Shown here in pieces: positions 24,903-37,093 of a stretch of DNA of 64,000 nt. Numbering within the stretch: position 1 is the stretch's first letter; each line of letters begins with the position of its first letter. The position numbers and the translations under genes were made by a program. The notes under the pieces are model-generated. The model was not told the DNA's origin and did not search any database. It saw only the letters and a program-made list of their open reading frames with translations. The stretch lies in assembly GCA_029959085.1 (NCBI GenBank), contig JARWIR010000001.1, positions 72,106,899-72,170,898 on the forward strand, given 5' to 3'. This DNA comes from Nemophila menziesii. Taxonomy: Eukaryota > Streptophyta > Magnoliopsida > Boraginales > Hydrophyllaceae.

Positions 24903-26644
24903 TTGATCCTGGGAGTTTTACGATTCCGATATCGATTGGAGAAGAATGGAAAGGAAAGGCACTATGTGATTTGGGTGCAAGCATAAATTTGATGCCTAAA
25001 TCAATCTTTGATAAGCTAAAAATTGGAGAAGCAAGACCCACTTCTATGGTCTTGCAAATGGCGGACATGTCTCTTGCACATCCTGAAGGCCGAATTGAAG
25101 ATGTCCTCGTTAAGGCAGGTACACTTATATTTCCTGTTGATTTTGTTATTCTTGAATACGACACGGATAGGAATGTCCCCATTATTTTGGGAAGACCATT
25201 CCTAGCCACGGGGCGTACTTTGATTGATGTAGAGAATGGCGAGTTAACGATGAGGATACAAGACGAGGAAGTCAAATTCAATGTATTTCGAGCTATGAAG
25301 TTCCCAGATTTTCAGGAAGACTGCTTCAGAATGGATGTAGTAGAGCAAGCATCGCAAGAGGTATTTAATTGTTTAAATTTTGATGATATCGTGCAGGTTG
25401 CTTTGACATTAGATTCACCGGAGATGATGGAAGAGCTAGATGAAACAGTAGCAACTCTAAATTCTGAAAATCCAAAGTATAGGCGTCTTGCCTATGAACC
25501 TGTGAGAGAACCGGGGGAGGTTATTCCTAAAAAGAAGCCTTCAATTGAATCTCCTCCGGAATTGGAAGAAAAACTGTTACCAGCACACTTGAGGTATGCG
25601 TATTTAGGTACTAATGAAACTCTACATGTTATTGTTTCAGCTAATTTAACAGGTCCTCAAGAAGATAAACTTTTGCGTGTGTTAAGAGCCAACAAAGAAG
25701 CAATAGGTTGGACAATTGCTGACATCAAAGGCATTAGTCCATCCTATTGTCAACACAAAATCATACTTGAAGATGTTAACGCACGCTCAGTTGAAGGTCA
25801 AAGAAGATTAATGCCCGCTATGAAGGATGTAGTGAAGAAAGAGGTGATCAAGCTTTTAGATGCGGGGATTATCTACCCCATTTCGAGTAGTGAATGGGTG
25901 AGTCCGGTTCAGTGTGTACCGAAGAAAAGAGGAATGACAACAGTTCTTAACGATAAAAATGAAGCAATTCCTTCAAGAACGGTAGTTGGATGGAGAGTTT
26001 GCATGGATTACAGAAAGCTGAACAAGGCCACCAGAAAAGATCATTTCCCTTTGCCCTTCATAGATCAAATGTTAGACAAATTAGCCGGAAGAGAGTACTA
26101 TTGCTTCTTGGATGGTTATTCTGGGTATAATCAAATCTACGTGGCTCCAGAAGATCAACATAAAACAATGTTTACATGCCCCTTTGGTACTTTTGCATAT
26201 CGCAGAATGCCATTTGGGTTGTGTAATGCTCCTGCTACCTTTCAAAGATGCATGATGGCTATATTCTGGGATATGATCGATAACTTTCTTGAAGTATTTA
26301 TGGATGATTTCTCTGTATTTGGTGATGACTTTGATAAATGTTTAGATAATTTGGAGAAAGTGCTAATCAGATGCAAAGAAACAGATTTGGTTTTAAACTG
26401 GGAGAAATGTCATTTGATGGTTCGCGAAGGTATTGTTCTGGGTCACAAAGTTTCGAGTGCTAGATTAGAAGTCGATAGAGCGAAGATAGAGGTAATCAAA
26501 ACTCTTCCCCCTCCTGTTTCTGTTAAAGGGGTAAGAAGTTTTCTTGGCCATGCTGGTTTTTATAGGCGATTTATCAAAGACTTTTCTAAGATTGCTAAAC
26601 CGTTATGCAACTTACTTGAAAAGGATTCCAAATTCCTTTTTTGA
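24903..26644 (+). pseudogene. Protease and reverse transcriptase of B-inner
   Basis: Aspartic protease with active-site CDLGASINLMPKSIF (about 24964-25010) and the flap-side block VPIILGRPFLATGRTLIDV. RT follows in the same frame: [47 protein letters not shown], catalytic FMDDF (26297-26311), [20 protein letters not shown]. At about 26635-26642 a lengthened T-run adds one base, terminating the frame at TGA and moving RNase H to the next frame. The order protease-RT-RNase H-integrase is gypsy type. Confidence 0.93.
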
Positions 26645-27365
26645 TGAAGCTTGTTTAGCGGCCTTCAAGGCAATCAAAGAAAAGCTTATTTCTGCTCCTA
26701 TAGTATTACCTCCAGATTGGAATTTACCGTTTGAGGTTATGTGTGATGCGAGTGATTTGTGTATGGGAGCTGTATTAGGACAAAGAAAAGAGAAAGCTTT
26801 TCATTCGATTTATTATGCTAGTAAAACTTTTAAAGGTGCTCAAGTTAATTATACAGTTACAGAAAAGGAGTTGCTAGCGGTTGTGTATTCATTCGATAAA
26901 TTTCGCTCTTATCTTCTTGGAGTGAAAGTTATTGTCTATACAGATCATTCAGCGATTCGATATCTTATGGAGAAGAAGGATGCTAAACCAAGGTTAATCA
27001 GATGGGTTTTATTGCTTCAAGAGTTCGATTTAGAGATCAAAGATAGAAAAGGGTGTGAGAATCAGGTTGTGGATCATCTATCGCGGTTAGAAGGTTCAGA
27101 GTTGAATAGTGGTACTGAAGCAGTTAGAGAAGAATTTCCTGATGAGAGTTTATTCGTTGTTCGTGATTATGAAGCTCCTTGGTATGCAGATATTGCGAAT
27201 TTAGTGGTAAGTTGTTCTTTTCCTGAAGGTTCAACTTATCAAGAGAGAAAAAGATTAGCTCATCGTGCAAGACAATTCTTTTGGGAGGATCCTTTCCTCT
27301 ACAAAGTGTGTGCTGATCAAATGGTAAGAAGATGTGTACCAAGGAAGAAATTGAGTCGATTATAG
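26640..27365 (+). pseudogene. RNase H of B-inner
   Basis: [66 protein letters not shown] and [10 protein letters not shown] carry the acidic catalytic residues of RNase H. The frame ends at 27365 after a one-base change near 27345, where the integrase continues in a different frame. Reads as functional sequence apart from its two boundary frameshifts. Confidence 0.92.
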
Positions 27366-28483
27366 CTGGGTGTCACGATTCACCTTATGGTGGACATTTC
27401 AAAGGAGATAGAACTGTTGCTAAGGTATTACAATCTGGTTTCTATTGGCCCTCTATTATAAAAGATTGTCATGAATATACGAAAAGATGTGAGAGATGTC
27501 AATTTACCGGAAACATATCCAAGATGGATGAAATGCCACGTAATAATGTGTTAGAAGTTGAAATATTCGATGTTTGGGGTATAGATTTTATGGGTCCTTT
27601 CTTTCCTTCAAATGGTAACCTCTATATCTTATTAGCTGTTGATTACGTGTCTAAGTGGGTAGAAGCTGTGGCCTTACCAACTAATGATTCACGAGTGGTG
27701 ATTAAGTTCTTGAAATCGCATATTTTCACTAGACATGGCACTCCAAGGGTAATTATTAGCGATGGAGGTACTCATTTCGTTAATAAATACCTGAAGACTG
27801 TTCTAGAGAAGTATGGAGTAAGACACCGTGTATCCACTGCTTATCATCCGCAAGCCAATGGTCAAGCTGAAGTCTCAAATCGTGATGTAAAATCTATCTT
27901 AGAGAAAACCGTTGGTCCTACTAGAAAAGATTGGTCTATGAAATTAGATGATGCACTATGGGCCTATCGTACTGCTTTCAAAACTCCAGTAGGTGCTTCT
28001 CCGTATCGAATGGTTTATGGTAAGGCTTGTCACTTACCTCTTGAACTTGAAATGGGTGCATATTGGGCTATTGCAAAGTTAAATTTAGATCCTACGCTAG
28101 ATGGTCAGAATCGAATGATGAAACTTAATGAGCTTGATGAATTTCGATTACATGCTTATGAAAATGCGAAAATTTACAAAGAAAATACCAAGAGATGGCA
28201 TGATAATCGAATTCGAGAGAAGAACTTTGTAGTGGGACAAAGAGTGTTGAAATATAATTCAAAGTTCAGTAATTATCCGGGGAAATTAAGATCGAAGTGG
28301 CCGGGTCCTTACATTGTAACCAAGGTTACACCTCATGGAGCTATAGAGATAGAACATCCACTTGAAAACCGTACATTCATGGTGAACGGTCATCGTTTAA
28401 AGATATATCATAGAGGTGAAGATACCGATCGTGCAAAAGACCCACATCCCGGAGAGGTCATGTACCTCCTCGAAGCTCCTTAG
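27332..28483 (+). pseudogene. Integrase of B-inner (domain intact, frame uncoupled from pol)
   Basis: HHCC finger ([13 protein letters not shown] ... CERCQ), core with [17 protein letters not shown] and [13 protein letters not shown] (D, D, E all present), and the GPY-type tail [19 protein letters not shown] ending with [10 protein letters not shown] at 28483. Unlike B-outer, the catalytic triad is complete. It would insert element DNA into chromosomes, giving the 5-bp duplications seen here. Because of the upstream frameshift it cannot be made as part of the polyprotein. Confidence 0.93.
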
Positions 28484-28712
28484 AAGCACGAGGTAACCCG
28501 TCGAGCTTAACGACGTTAAACAAAAGCCAATTTCTTGTATATTAGTTTAAGTATTTCATTTTCCGTAGTGTAAATTAGTTAAGTTTTCGTTGATTTTAGT
28601 GTTAATTTTTAAGAAATGAGGAAGGGTGTTTGTTTTTGATGATTTCAGGGGTATAATGGTCTTGAGTTTGGGGTCAAAACGATGAGAAAACGAAAAAAAT
28701 TGGAGTCCACAG

Positions 28713-29115
28713 CAGGTTTGACCGGCTAGCCGGCGAGCTGGCCGGCATACCGGCCAAAAGAGCTGAAGAACCCCAACTCTCTGACCACTGCGTCAGCGAT
28801 GATGCAGCGTTGCTGCGTCACCATTCGCGCCAGTGAGAAATCCACCGGCATGCCGGTCAACTGACCGGCTAGCCGGCCAAATGGAGGAAAAGTTTCTGGT
28901 CCTTGCGTCAGCGACGACGCAAGGCTGTTGCGTCTCGAAATGCGCCATCGACATGCCGCCGGCTAGCCGGCCAAGGAGTTCAAGGTTTCTGATCACTGCA
29001 TCAGCGACGACGCAAGGTGCTTGCGTCTAAGGTAAAAAAACGAATTTAGTAATTTTTCCGCCGCCCTAGCGACCGGCATGCCGGCGAAACCACCGGCTAG
29101 CCGGTGACCTGTTGC
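28713..29115 (+). repeat. CCGG-palindrome repeat array, B-inner
   Basis: Three or more about 115-bp degenerate units, each with two palindromes of the type GACCGGCTAGCCGG or CCGGCATGCCGG plus a GCGTCAGCGACGACGC block. It lies between the integrase stop (28483) and the 3' ORF start (29498). The 65-codon frame over it is repeat-derived. Its position matches the arrays in A (41013-41280) and B-outer (16018-16605). Confidence 0.88.
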
Positions 29116-29497
29116 GAGAGGCGGTTTTGAGCCTACTTAACCTAGTTTGTTGCCTCTTTCTCCAAGCTAACCTTATATTCCGAATCCTTGCCTCCACCTA
29201 CTCCGAAAATCATCAACAAACAGCTATAAAATCATTAAATCAAGCCTTCTTTCATCACAAAAACACATAATCAACTCATAGCTTCTCCAAAACATCACCA
29301 TAATTCATCTTTTTCTTCATAAATTCCCTCTTCCTAGCCTTAAAATTAAACCCAATTCTTCCACAATTCCTCTCAAATAACCTTAACCCATCTCATATTC
29401 ATCCATATTCTTCAAGTTTTAAGCCTCAAAACATCAAATTTCAAAGCTTTCTCTAGCTTTTTCTCTATTTGAAGTTCTGATTTTGGGGTGAAAAGAG

Positions 29498-30832
29498 ATG
29501 ACTAACAGAACCGATTCCATGTGTAACTATTGAAGAAACATACCAAGAAACAGGAACACTGTTGGAGCTAGCCCAGACCAAGCAATTGAGATTCCGGATT
29601 CGCGATCCAAAAAGACTGTACAAAACCCAATTGCTCCGAAAAGAAAAGAAAATCCAAGTAAGGCTAATCCGAAAAAGAGTAGGTTAGTTGATGAAAGTGA
29701 TGAAGAGAGTGAGGAAGAAGTTGAAGAAGAGATTGAGGAAGAGACTGAACAAGAAGTTCCCGAAGAACCAGTGCGACAACCGAAACCTCCGCGTAGGAAA
29801 GCATGGGCTCAAAAACCTAAGAGAGTCTTCATTCCGTGGGATACTCAGGTTCGTGATAGAATTCAATTTTTGAAGTTTGGTGAGGAGATGAATCTTCCTA
29901 AGGGTATTATGACTAGTGCTTATAAAGATTATGGTATTACTTGTGATAAATTGGGTTGGAAAGAATTGCGAGAAAGGAAGCTTGAGTATATTCCTACCTT
30001 GGTGCGTGATTTTTATGAAGGAATCGCCTTCTCAAAAGAAGCAGTTATTATTCGCAGAAAGGTAGATCCTTTCTCCGTTGAGCTTATTCGTAAATCATTG
30101 AAATTACCCGAATTTTCCGGAATATGTCCGTTTCAAGAGTCTCTAAAAGAACCTTCGTTTGATTATGAGTCCCTTTGGAGAACAGTACTTGTTGATGGGG
30201 CTCGCCCAATTCCTGAAGGAGAGAGATATCCTGGACAGATGTGTAGCAGTAACTTGTTACCATGTGCTAAGATTTGGTCACGCTTCATAATCCCTACCTT
30301 CTTCGGAGTTAAACACATATCGGAAGTGAAGAAGGAGCATCTTTTGTTCATTAAATGTATTATCGAGGAGAAACCGATGGATGTTGCTCGTGTGATATAT
30401 AATACCATCATGGAATTTTCTAGAATTCCTACTTCGCAACAAAATCTCAAATTTCCTTGTACCATCACTACTTTGTGCTTAGACACAAAGGTTCCGCGTA
30501 AAGACGCAGAGATTGATCGTGTTGTAGTGGGTGAGAGTATGGGTATCGCTTTGATTAAGAATATTCATGATGAAGTGTTACAAGCAACAAGAAATCCTAG
30601 AGCCCCTCCAAAGAAGAAGATGCATACCACTAATGAGTTGGAAGCGAAAGTGAAGCTGTTAGAAGAGAACCAAGTGAAGATGATTGCGTCTTTAGGAAAC
30701 GTTACAAAAGAGTTAGAACTTCTCCGAAACATGTTAATGGGGGTGAGCACAATTCAACACGCCACCTATGGTATACTTACGCAAGAGAAAGTTCATGGAC
30801 GCAACACCGATAACCAGCCTCGCGCTGGTTAA
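29498..30832 (+). pseudogene. 3' ORF (plant transposon-protein domain) of B-inner
   Basis: ATG 29498 (MTNRTD), then an in-frame TGA at 29531-29533 (probably from CGA), then open to TAA 30832. The N-terminus is rich in Lys/Glu (a long acidic run about 29695-29770). The globular region has RVFIPWDTQVRDRIQFLKFG, KLGWKELRERKLEYIPTLVR, IRKSLKLPEFSGICPFQE, WSRFIIPTFFGVKH and MDVARVIYNTIMEFS. A coiled coil follows (ENQVKMIASLGNVTKELELL), then NTDNQPRAG. It is preceded at 29479-29492 by TTTTGGGGTGAAAA, the same G-rich word found before the B-outer copy. Apart from one stop the frame is well kept. Confidence 0.85.
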
Positions 30833-32578
30833 GATACGTTTTCTATCCCTTTCGCGTTATAGTTAGTTTAGTTTATTTTTATTGCGTTGAGTCTTTTCGA
30901 GTCGTGGGGACACGACTCATTTTTGAGTTTGGGGTGGGGTTCGTTGCCTCATCCCAGTTTTTATGTGTTATGTGTTTTATTTGCTTTCAATAAAATAATT
31001 TTCGGAGTTGCGTTTGACTATAGAAGATTTTAAATGTTCCTTTAAGCATACTTTTGATGAATCAATGATAGTAAATAGTGAACTTTAGGGAATAACATAA
31101 AACGCACTTACAATTTCATGCGAACATAGGTAATTGATAGGAAAAATTAATGAACAATGCAAATGAAGTAAGCTTGTACTTAAGGAATATGTTTGGTGTG
31201 TAGAACGTGAAATCCTAATTAGTAGAGAACCCACCTAGACATGAACTAAAGACAAGCTATGTACTTAGGAAAATGATAGGGGCAGTTCTTTGTTAGCCAT
31301 TTGAAGCCTTTTAGCTTGCTATCCCTTATTATAATTTTATCCGTTTTAGCCCAATTTTGAGCCTTAAGCCTTTTCTTTTTTAGCCACGATAAGCCCATTA
31401 TCCTTTAGATTATTAGGCATGACCAAATGACCCGCACTTGAATCACAACCCTGAGACTTGTCTCGAGCTTGAGTTTGGGGTGGAGGGTCCACATTTGGGA
31501 ATTTACATTGGGAAGGGATTATATGTGTTTATATTGAGGCACAAAAATAAAAGATGATATTATTATTTGTAACCCTTTGCCGAAATTTTTAAAAAAAATA
31601 TATATAAGAGACATGACCTTTCACATTAAAATAATGGTCATGGGTATCTTGTACAAAAAAAGAGAAAAGAAATGAAAAAGAAAATAAAAAGAAAGAAAGA
31701 ATAAATAAATCGGCAAAGTGGAATATTTTTGGAAATCATCTTAGTTTTATTTGAGTTGACATGGGGACGCAACATTAGCGCGTCAAATGGGTGAGTGAGA
31801 ACATTTTTTAGCGTAAACTCAAGCTCGAAGACATTGTTGATGGTAAGTGAGGAGAGAGCCAAAAGCTCACTTCAAATTTACCAAATATACCAAGTAAATG
31901 AAAGACAATTATTAAAATGCAAATAAAAGCTAAGACGCAAGTAAAATGATGTAAAACGCAAGTATGAGAAGTTAGCACTTGAGAACGCAGGGATCCTCCC
32001 AATCCTATTTCCTAACTTATGTTGTTTAAGGGCTAAATTGGTCAATTACAATGGTCGGGATTCTAAATTCCTTATACCCCCGTCAGGGTGGACTATAAGG
32101 CAATCCTAGAGTGTCACTAGTCCCGTCAGGGTAAATATGATCCACTTTTGGATGTTTAAGTTTTATTACCTCATTGGCCCTAGAATTAGCTATTATCTTA
32201 AGCCATTATTAAAACCATAAAGACCTCGTGATTCCTAAGTGCATAGTGAATTTATAATTATGTTGATAGAGAATACACTAGGTGGAGCGTTCAAAGCTAG
32301 TTAAAATTGATGACCACCCTATAGCCATCATACAGAGATGAGTACAAGTGTAACCTTCAAGCATTGCGACTTTAATTTTATGATTGAGATTATTTATGTT
32401 TGATGTTGCATGATTAGTGTATGTATATGTTAGTTCTTAATGTCTTGTTATATGAGATTTATCTTAAGAATTGCTTTAGGTTTATTTGCTAGCTTCTATT
32501 TGTTCTTGCGTTTACTTCTACCCCTTGTTTTATTTTGTTTTGCTTTGTCGGGACGACAAAGGTTTGAGTTGGGGGTCT
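30833..32578 (+). other. 3' noncoding region of B-inner with hairpin/G-rich modules
   Basis: It holds GAGTCGTG-GGGA-CACGACTC (30899-30918) followed by TTTTTGAGTTTGGGGTGGGG, then GAGACTTGTCTC next to TTGAGTTTGGGGTGG (about 31453-31484). At the end, hairpin CTTTGTCG-GGA-CGACAAAG (32543-32561) is followed by the polypurine tract TTTGAGTTGGGGGTCT (32563-32578). No gene is visible; similar to the B-outer region 12872-14327 except for the inserted LTR fragment. Confidence 0.75.
31888..32194 (-). repeat. Inverted LTR fragment inside B-inner
   Basis: About 307 bp are the reverse complement of the B LTR segment at about 33650-33950 (and 22255-22560), including the CCTGACGG words and the ACTTGCGTTTTACATC block. 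At the matching point B-outer (near 13228) has no such fragment, so it was added to B-inner or its recent ancestor. Confidence 0.88.
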
Positions 32579-34145
32579 TGATGTCTCCTTAATTGTTCTT
32601 ATTTTCGACCTTTAGGAGACATCATTTTTGGTGTTTATTTAATCAATTTGATAGACTTTTGGACTAAATATGCAATAATATGATTTTCCTCTTTTATTTC
32701 TAGCATTTTTTATTTATTAAGCTTTTGCGCGTAATATTAGTATTTTTAGTGTAAAGTTTACAGGTTTTAGATATTAGCTAGAAGAGGAATCCGAGGAGAA
32801 AGTCAAAGATCAAGAGATAGAGTCAAGACTTGAAGATAAATCCCGAAGATATTATTTTTAGAGCTGAAAATCCATTTTCCAGGCCATAGATTGCTGATTT
32901 CGAGGTGCTTAAGCGATGATTTAGCCGCTGACCTTTGAAGAGAAAACGCTCCCTATCGAGTTACGGAACTTTAGCAACTGGAATGAGGTCAATCGGAGTC
33001 ATAACGAATCAGGAAAAGCCGTTTTAGTGAAGGTATATCAGCAGTTACGGGATTTTGGGCTAAGTTAGTGCACTTGGGCCTTTTATATTTCATTTAATTA
33101 AAAGCCTAGGTCCAAGTCCGAATTTGTACTTATAAAAGGAGGTCTGGACTTCTATTTTTGAGACAATTCACATTCTACAAGATTAAAAACACCAGAGAGA
33201 AGCAACAGAAGGAAGAAAGAAGAAGTTACAAGAGCTGGAGAGGGTCTATATCTCCGTTCGTAGTCATTCCTATTCCGGAAATTAGGTTTTTCTTATCTTT
33301 AATTTTGTAATCAAATATGAATTCCTTTACATTTAATTTAGTTTTTCTTTTTATTAGTATGAGCTAATTCATTTTAGTGCTTGAGAATAATTAATGGCTG
33401 AATCTCAATCTTATTGAATTACGAATGTTGAATTTGGGTTTCTGTTAAATTAAACTAGATTGTGTCTTTTACTCTTTTCGATAAATTGAGAATATTTACT
33501 GTTTTTAGCGTCATGAACTAGGAGCAGGTGTTATGATTTAGGCTATTCCAATTAGTGGCGATTGGATCATCCTGACGGAAGGTTTAGATACAGAACCATT
33601 TATTCAATCTAGGATAGAAGCTATTGATTCTGACAAACTTAGCTAATTCTAGGGCCAATGAGGTAATAAAACTTAATCATCCAAAAGTGGATCATATTTA
33701 CCCTGACGGGAATAGTGACACTCTAGGATCGCCTTATAGTCCACCCTGACGGGGGTATAAGGAATTTAGAATCCCGACCATTGTAATTGACCAATTTAGC
33801 CCTTAAACAACATAAGTCAGGAAATAGGATTGGGAGGATCCCTGCGTTCTCAAGTGCTAACTTCTCATACTTGCGTTTTACATCATTTTACTTGCGTCTT
33901 AGCTTTTATTTGCATTTTAATAATTGTCTTTCATTTACTTGGTATTAATACAAAACCAAACAAACATATTATCTTTATTTGCTTTCATAAGTGCAATCAA
34001 TCATTGATAGATAAGCATTGTAGTCAACCAACCCGTCCTTGGAACAAATCTGTTTTATCAATTATACTACTTGGGACAACCGTACACTTCCGGTTGTGGT
34101 TCGATTATTTATTGCATTTATTTTAGAACACACAAAGGACCACCA
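32579..34145 (+). repeat. 3' LTR of B-inner
   Basis: TGATGTCTCCT ... GGACCACCA, 1567 bp, same length as the 5' LTR, followed by the target duplication CCTGT (34146-34150). Confidence 0.95.
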
Positions 34146-34150
34146 CCTGT

Positions 34151-36958
34151 TAAATTAGTTGAAACAATAACAGGTAGAGTTTCATTAGTACCTAAATACG
34201 CGTACCTCAAGTGTGCTGGCAAGGGCTTTTCTTTCAATTCTGGAAGAGATTCAATTGAAGGCTTCTTTTTAGGAATAATCTCCCCCGGTTCTCTCACAGG
34301 TTCATAGGCAAGACGCCTATACTTCGGATTTTCAGAATTGAGAGCTGCCACTGTTTCGGCAAGCTCTTCCATCATCTCAGGCATATCTAATGTTAAAGCG
34401 GCCTGCAAAATATCATCATAATTAAAACAATCAAATACCTCTTGCGATGCCTGCTCAACTACATCCATGCGGAAACAATCTTCTTGAGAATCTGCAAATT
34501 TCATAGCTCGAAATACATTGAATTTGACCTCCTCGTCTTGTATCCTCATCGTTAATTCGTCATTCTCTACATCAATCAAAGTACGCCCCGTGGCTAGGAA
34601 TGGTCTTCCCAAAATAATGGGGACATTCCTATCTGCGTCGTATTCAAGTATAACGAAATCAACGGGAAATATAAGTGTACCTGCTTTAACGAGGACATCT
34701 TCAATTCGGCCTTCTGGATGTGCAAGAGACCTGTCCGCCATTTGAAAGACCATAGAAGTAGGTCTTGCTTCTCCAATTTTTAGCTTATCAAAGATCGACT
34801 TGGGCATCAGATTGATACTTGCACCCAAATCGCATAGTGCTTTTTCTTTCCATTCTTCCCCAATCGATATTGGAATAGTGAAACTCCCCGGATCAACTAA
34901 CTTTGGAGGTAATTTACTCTGACAAATCGCACTACACTCTTCAGGAAGACCAATCATCTCATTATCACAATAAGGCCTTTTATTAGTGAGCGCCCTTTTC
35001 AAAAACTTCGTATACTTAGGAATATCTCGAATAGCCTCTAGTAACGGAATATTAATACTTAGGCCCTTCACCTTATTAAAGAACTTTGAAAACTCGGCCA
35101 AATCACCCTTTTTCTGAACTCGAGATGGAAACGGTGGTGTAGGGCGATTACTAACAATATCATCTTTCTTCTTTGGAATCTCAATTGGCCTTTCTATTTC
35201 TTCAATCTCAACATCTTTCTCTTTCTCTTTCTCACCCACTTCCTTCTCTTTTATTGGAACTTCTTTTTCTTTCATAATTGGAAAAGGAGGTGGAGGAAGG
35301 TTCTTACCACTTCTTAGCGTAACAGCTTTGCAATCTTCATGTTGTCTTGGATTTTTTGTGTCACTAGGGAGTTGCCCTTGTGGACGCTGATTAAGCTGTT
35401 TTGCGAATTGATCCATCTGATTCTGTAATAGCTTCATATTTGCATCAGATGCTTGTTGACGTTCCATAGCTTGTGTCTGAAGAGCAATTAAACTTTCAAC
35501 GGTTTTCTGAAAGGTAACTACTCCTTCTTGTGGATGGGCAGGTAGGGCTTTTTGGTTCATGGTTTCATCGTAAGTGTTTTGAGGAGCTTGCCTTTGCACA
35601 TAATTCCCTTGATTCTGTCCTCCTTGATAATTGTTGTGTGGTCTTGGATTGAAATTGCTACCTTGGGGACGCGACTGATATGCGTATGTAGAATTGGCTG
35701 CCCCACTAGGATTTGAATATTGAAACCCAGGATGGTTTCCGTTAGGCTGATATCCATTACCACTCGAATTAAAGTTACCTCTGTTGGAGACAAACATCAC
35801 GGATTCTTGGTTATTCTGACAATTTTCCCAACTATGATCATTAACACCGCAATACTCACATCCATACACCTCTTGTGCAACCTTTACCTCAACTCTTTTG
35901 TTCGAAAACCCTTCTTTTACGGCTAGAGTAAGTTGTCTCAATTGTTGTTCTAGTGTGGATTGAATCTTTGTCTCTAAGGAGTTGAACTTTTCTTCAATGT
36001 TGACGTTATTCACTCCTCCTCTAACTGGTGTTCTTGCGGTGTTCCACCCCACTTCATTTTCAACCGTTCTATCCAAAATAATTCTTGCATACGCAGGTTG
36101 AACTCGCAAAAACGCACCTCCACACAACAAATCTAAATCTTTCCTAGAGCCACCTTCAAGACCATTATAAAAAATCTTCATTTGTTGTTGTTCAGTGAGG
36201 TCATGATTCGGGACTCTTCGTAAACATCTCTGAAATATTGCCCAACTTTTACCTAATGTTTCATCATATTCTTGCTTGAAATGTGTCAACTCTAGCTCAG
36301 CATCTAACCTCATATTAGACGGATAATACCTGTTGAAAAACGCAGTTTCTAATTGTTCCCAGTTTGTTATCTTCGTAGGATCTTGCGTATCGTGCCATTC
36401 ACTCGCTCCATCTATAACGAAAAATAGAAACACAGCAAAGTACATTTGTTCTTTTGAAACTCCTTGTGTGATGTAAGAATCACATATCTGCTTGAATTTC
36501 TGTACTGCTCGAAGAGGATCTTCTCCAGCTTTACCACGAAAATTTCCAAAGTTTTGGAATTGAGCTAACATACCCGAATTTGGACAAAACCTCGGAACAT
36601 TTATGTTTGGAGAACCTACCCCTATAGCAGGAGCACGGAATGGGACTTCTGGTGGACCATTAACAAACCATGGATCTTGATTAATCACCATCTGAGCTTG
36701 GACTTGAGGATTAGGAATGCCAGGTGGAGCCAAAGGATTAAGATTCTGTGGTGCTATAAGCTGTCCATTCGCATCTAGCTGACCTTGTACGTTATTTTGT
36801 TGGTTCTGAATATTAATGTTCTCCATTTTGTTAATTAATTCTTCTACTTCTAAGGCTTCTTGTTCTCTCCTTCTCTTGTTAGCAAGTCTGATTAACGATT
36901 CTGGATTATTAAGGATCGGAGGTGTTGGCTCTAGATCCTTAAAGAGTCTTCTTCGCAT
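34151..36958 (-). pseudogene. gag and protease of B-outer, cut by B-inner
   Basis: A single open minus-strand frame from ATG 36958 (MRRRLFKDLEPTPPI). It carries the gag capsid-like region (DPLRAVQKFKQICDSYI, TNWEQLETAFFNRYYPSNM), CCHC knuckle CEYCGVNDHSWENC (about 35845), a Gln/Asn-rich linker, and a Lys/Glu-rich stretch. The aspartic protease has DLGASINLMPKSIF and VPIILGRPFLATG. It is the best-preserved coding part of the window: over 930 codons without a stop. It ends at the CCTGT duplication after IVSTNLTG; the next residues continue at 21185. The last few codons of the open frame (to 34118) are B-inner LTR, not gag-pol. Confidence 0.94.
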
Positions 36959-37069
36959 ACACCAAACCTAAAAACCTGAGAAAAATGAACAAACAACAAG
37001 CGTAAAACTGATAAAATAAAATAAATGCAACTATCACTAAAGGATAAACACCGTGGTCACACGCTACCG

Positions 37070-37087
37070 TCCCCGGCAGCGGCGCCA
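37070..37087 (-). other. Primer-binding site, tRNA-Asp type (B-outer)
   Basis: Minus strand TGGCGCCGCTGCCGGGGA, six bases inside the 5' LTR boundary at 37094. Identical to the B-inner site. Confidence 0.85.
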
Positions 37088-37093
37088 AAAACT

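Larger units (their letters stand above)
21191..34145 (+). mobile_element. Athila-type element B-inner, nested in pol of B-outer
   Basis: LTRs 21191-22757 and 32579-34145 are each 1567 bp, flanked by a perfect CCTGT duplication (21186-21190 and 34146-34150). It is oriented opposite to B-outer but of the same family. Order: PBS, gag, protease, RT, RNase H, integrase, palindromic repeats, 3' ORF, polypurine tract, LTR. All domains are present, but frameshifts and stops break gag and pol. LTRs look roughly 2% apart by eye (samples vary from 1 to 4%). It carries an inverted LTR fragment in its 3' noncoding region. Confidence 0.95.

Noticed and set aside
28833..29030. 65-codon frame with repeated ASATTQG words
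   Set aside because: It is a translation of the CCGG/GCGTC tandem repeat; the opposite strand has a similar frame.
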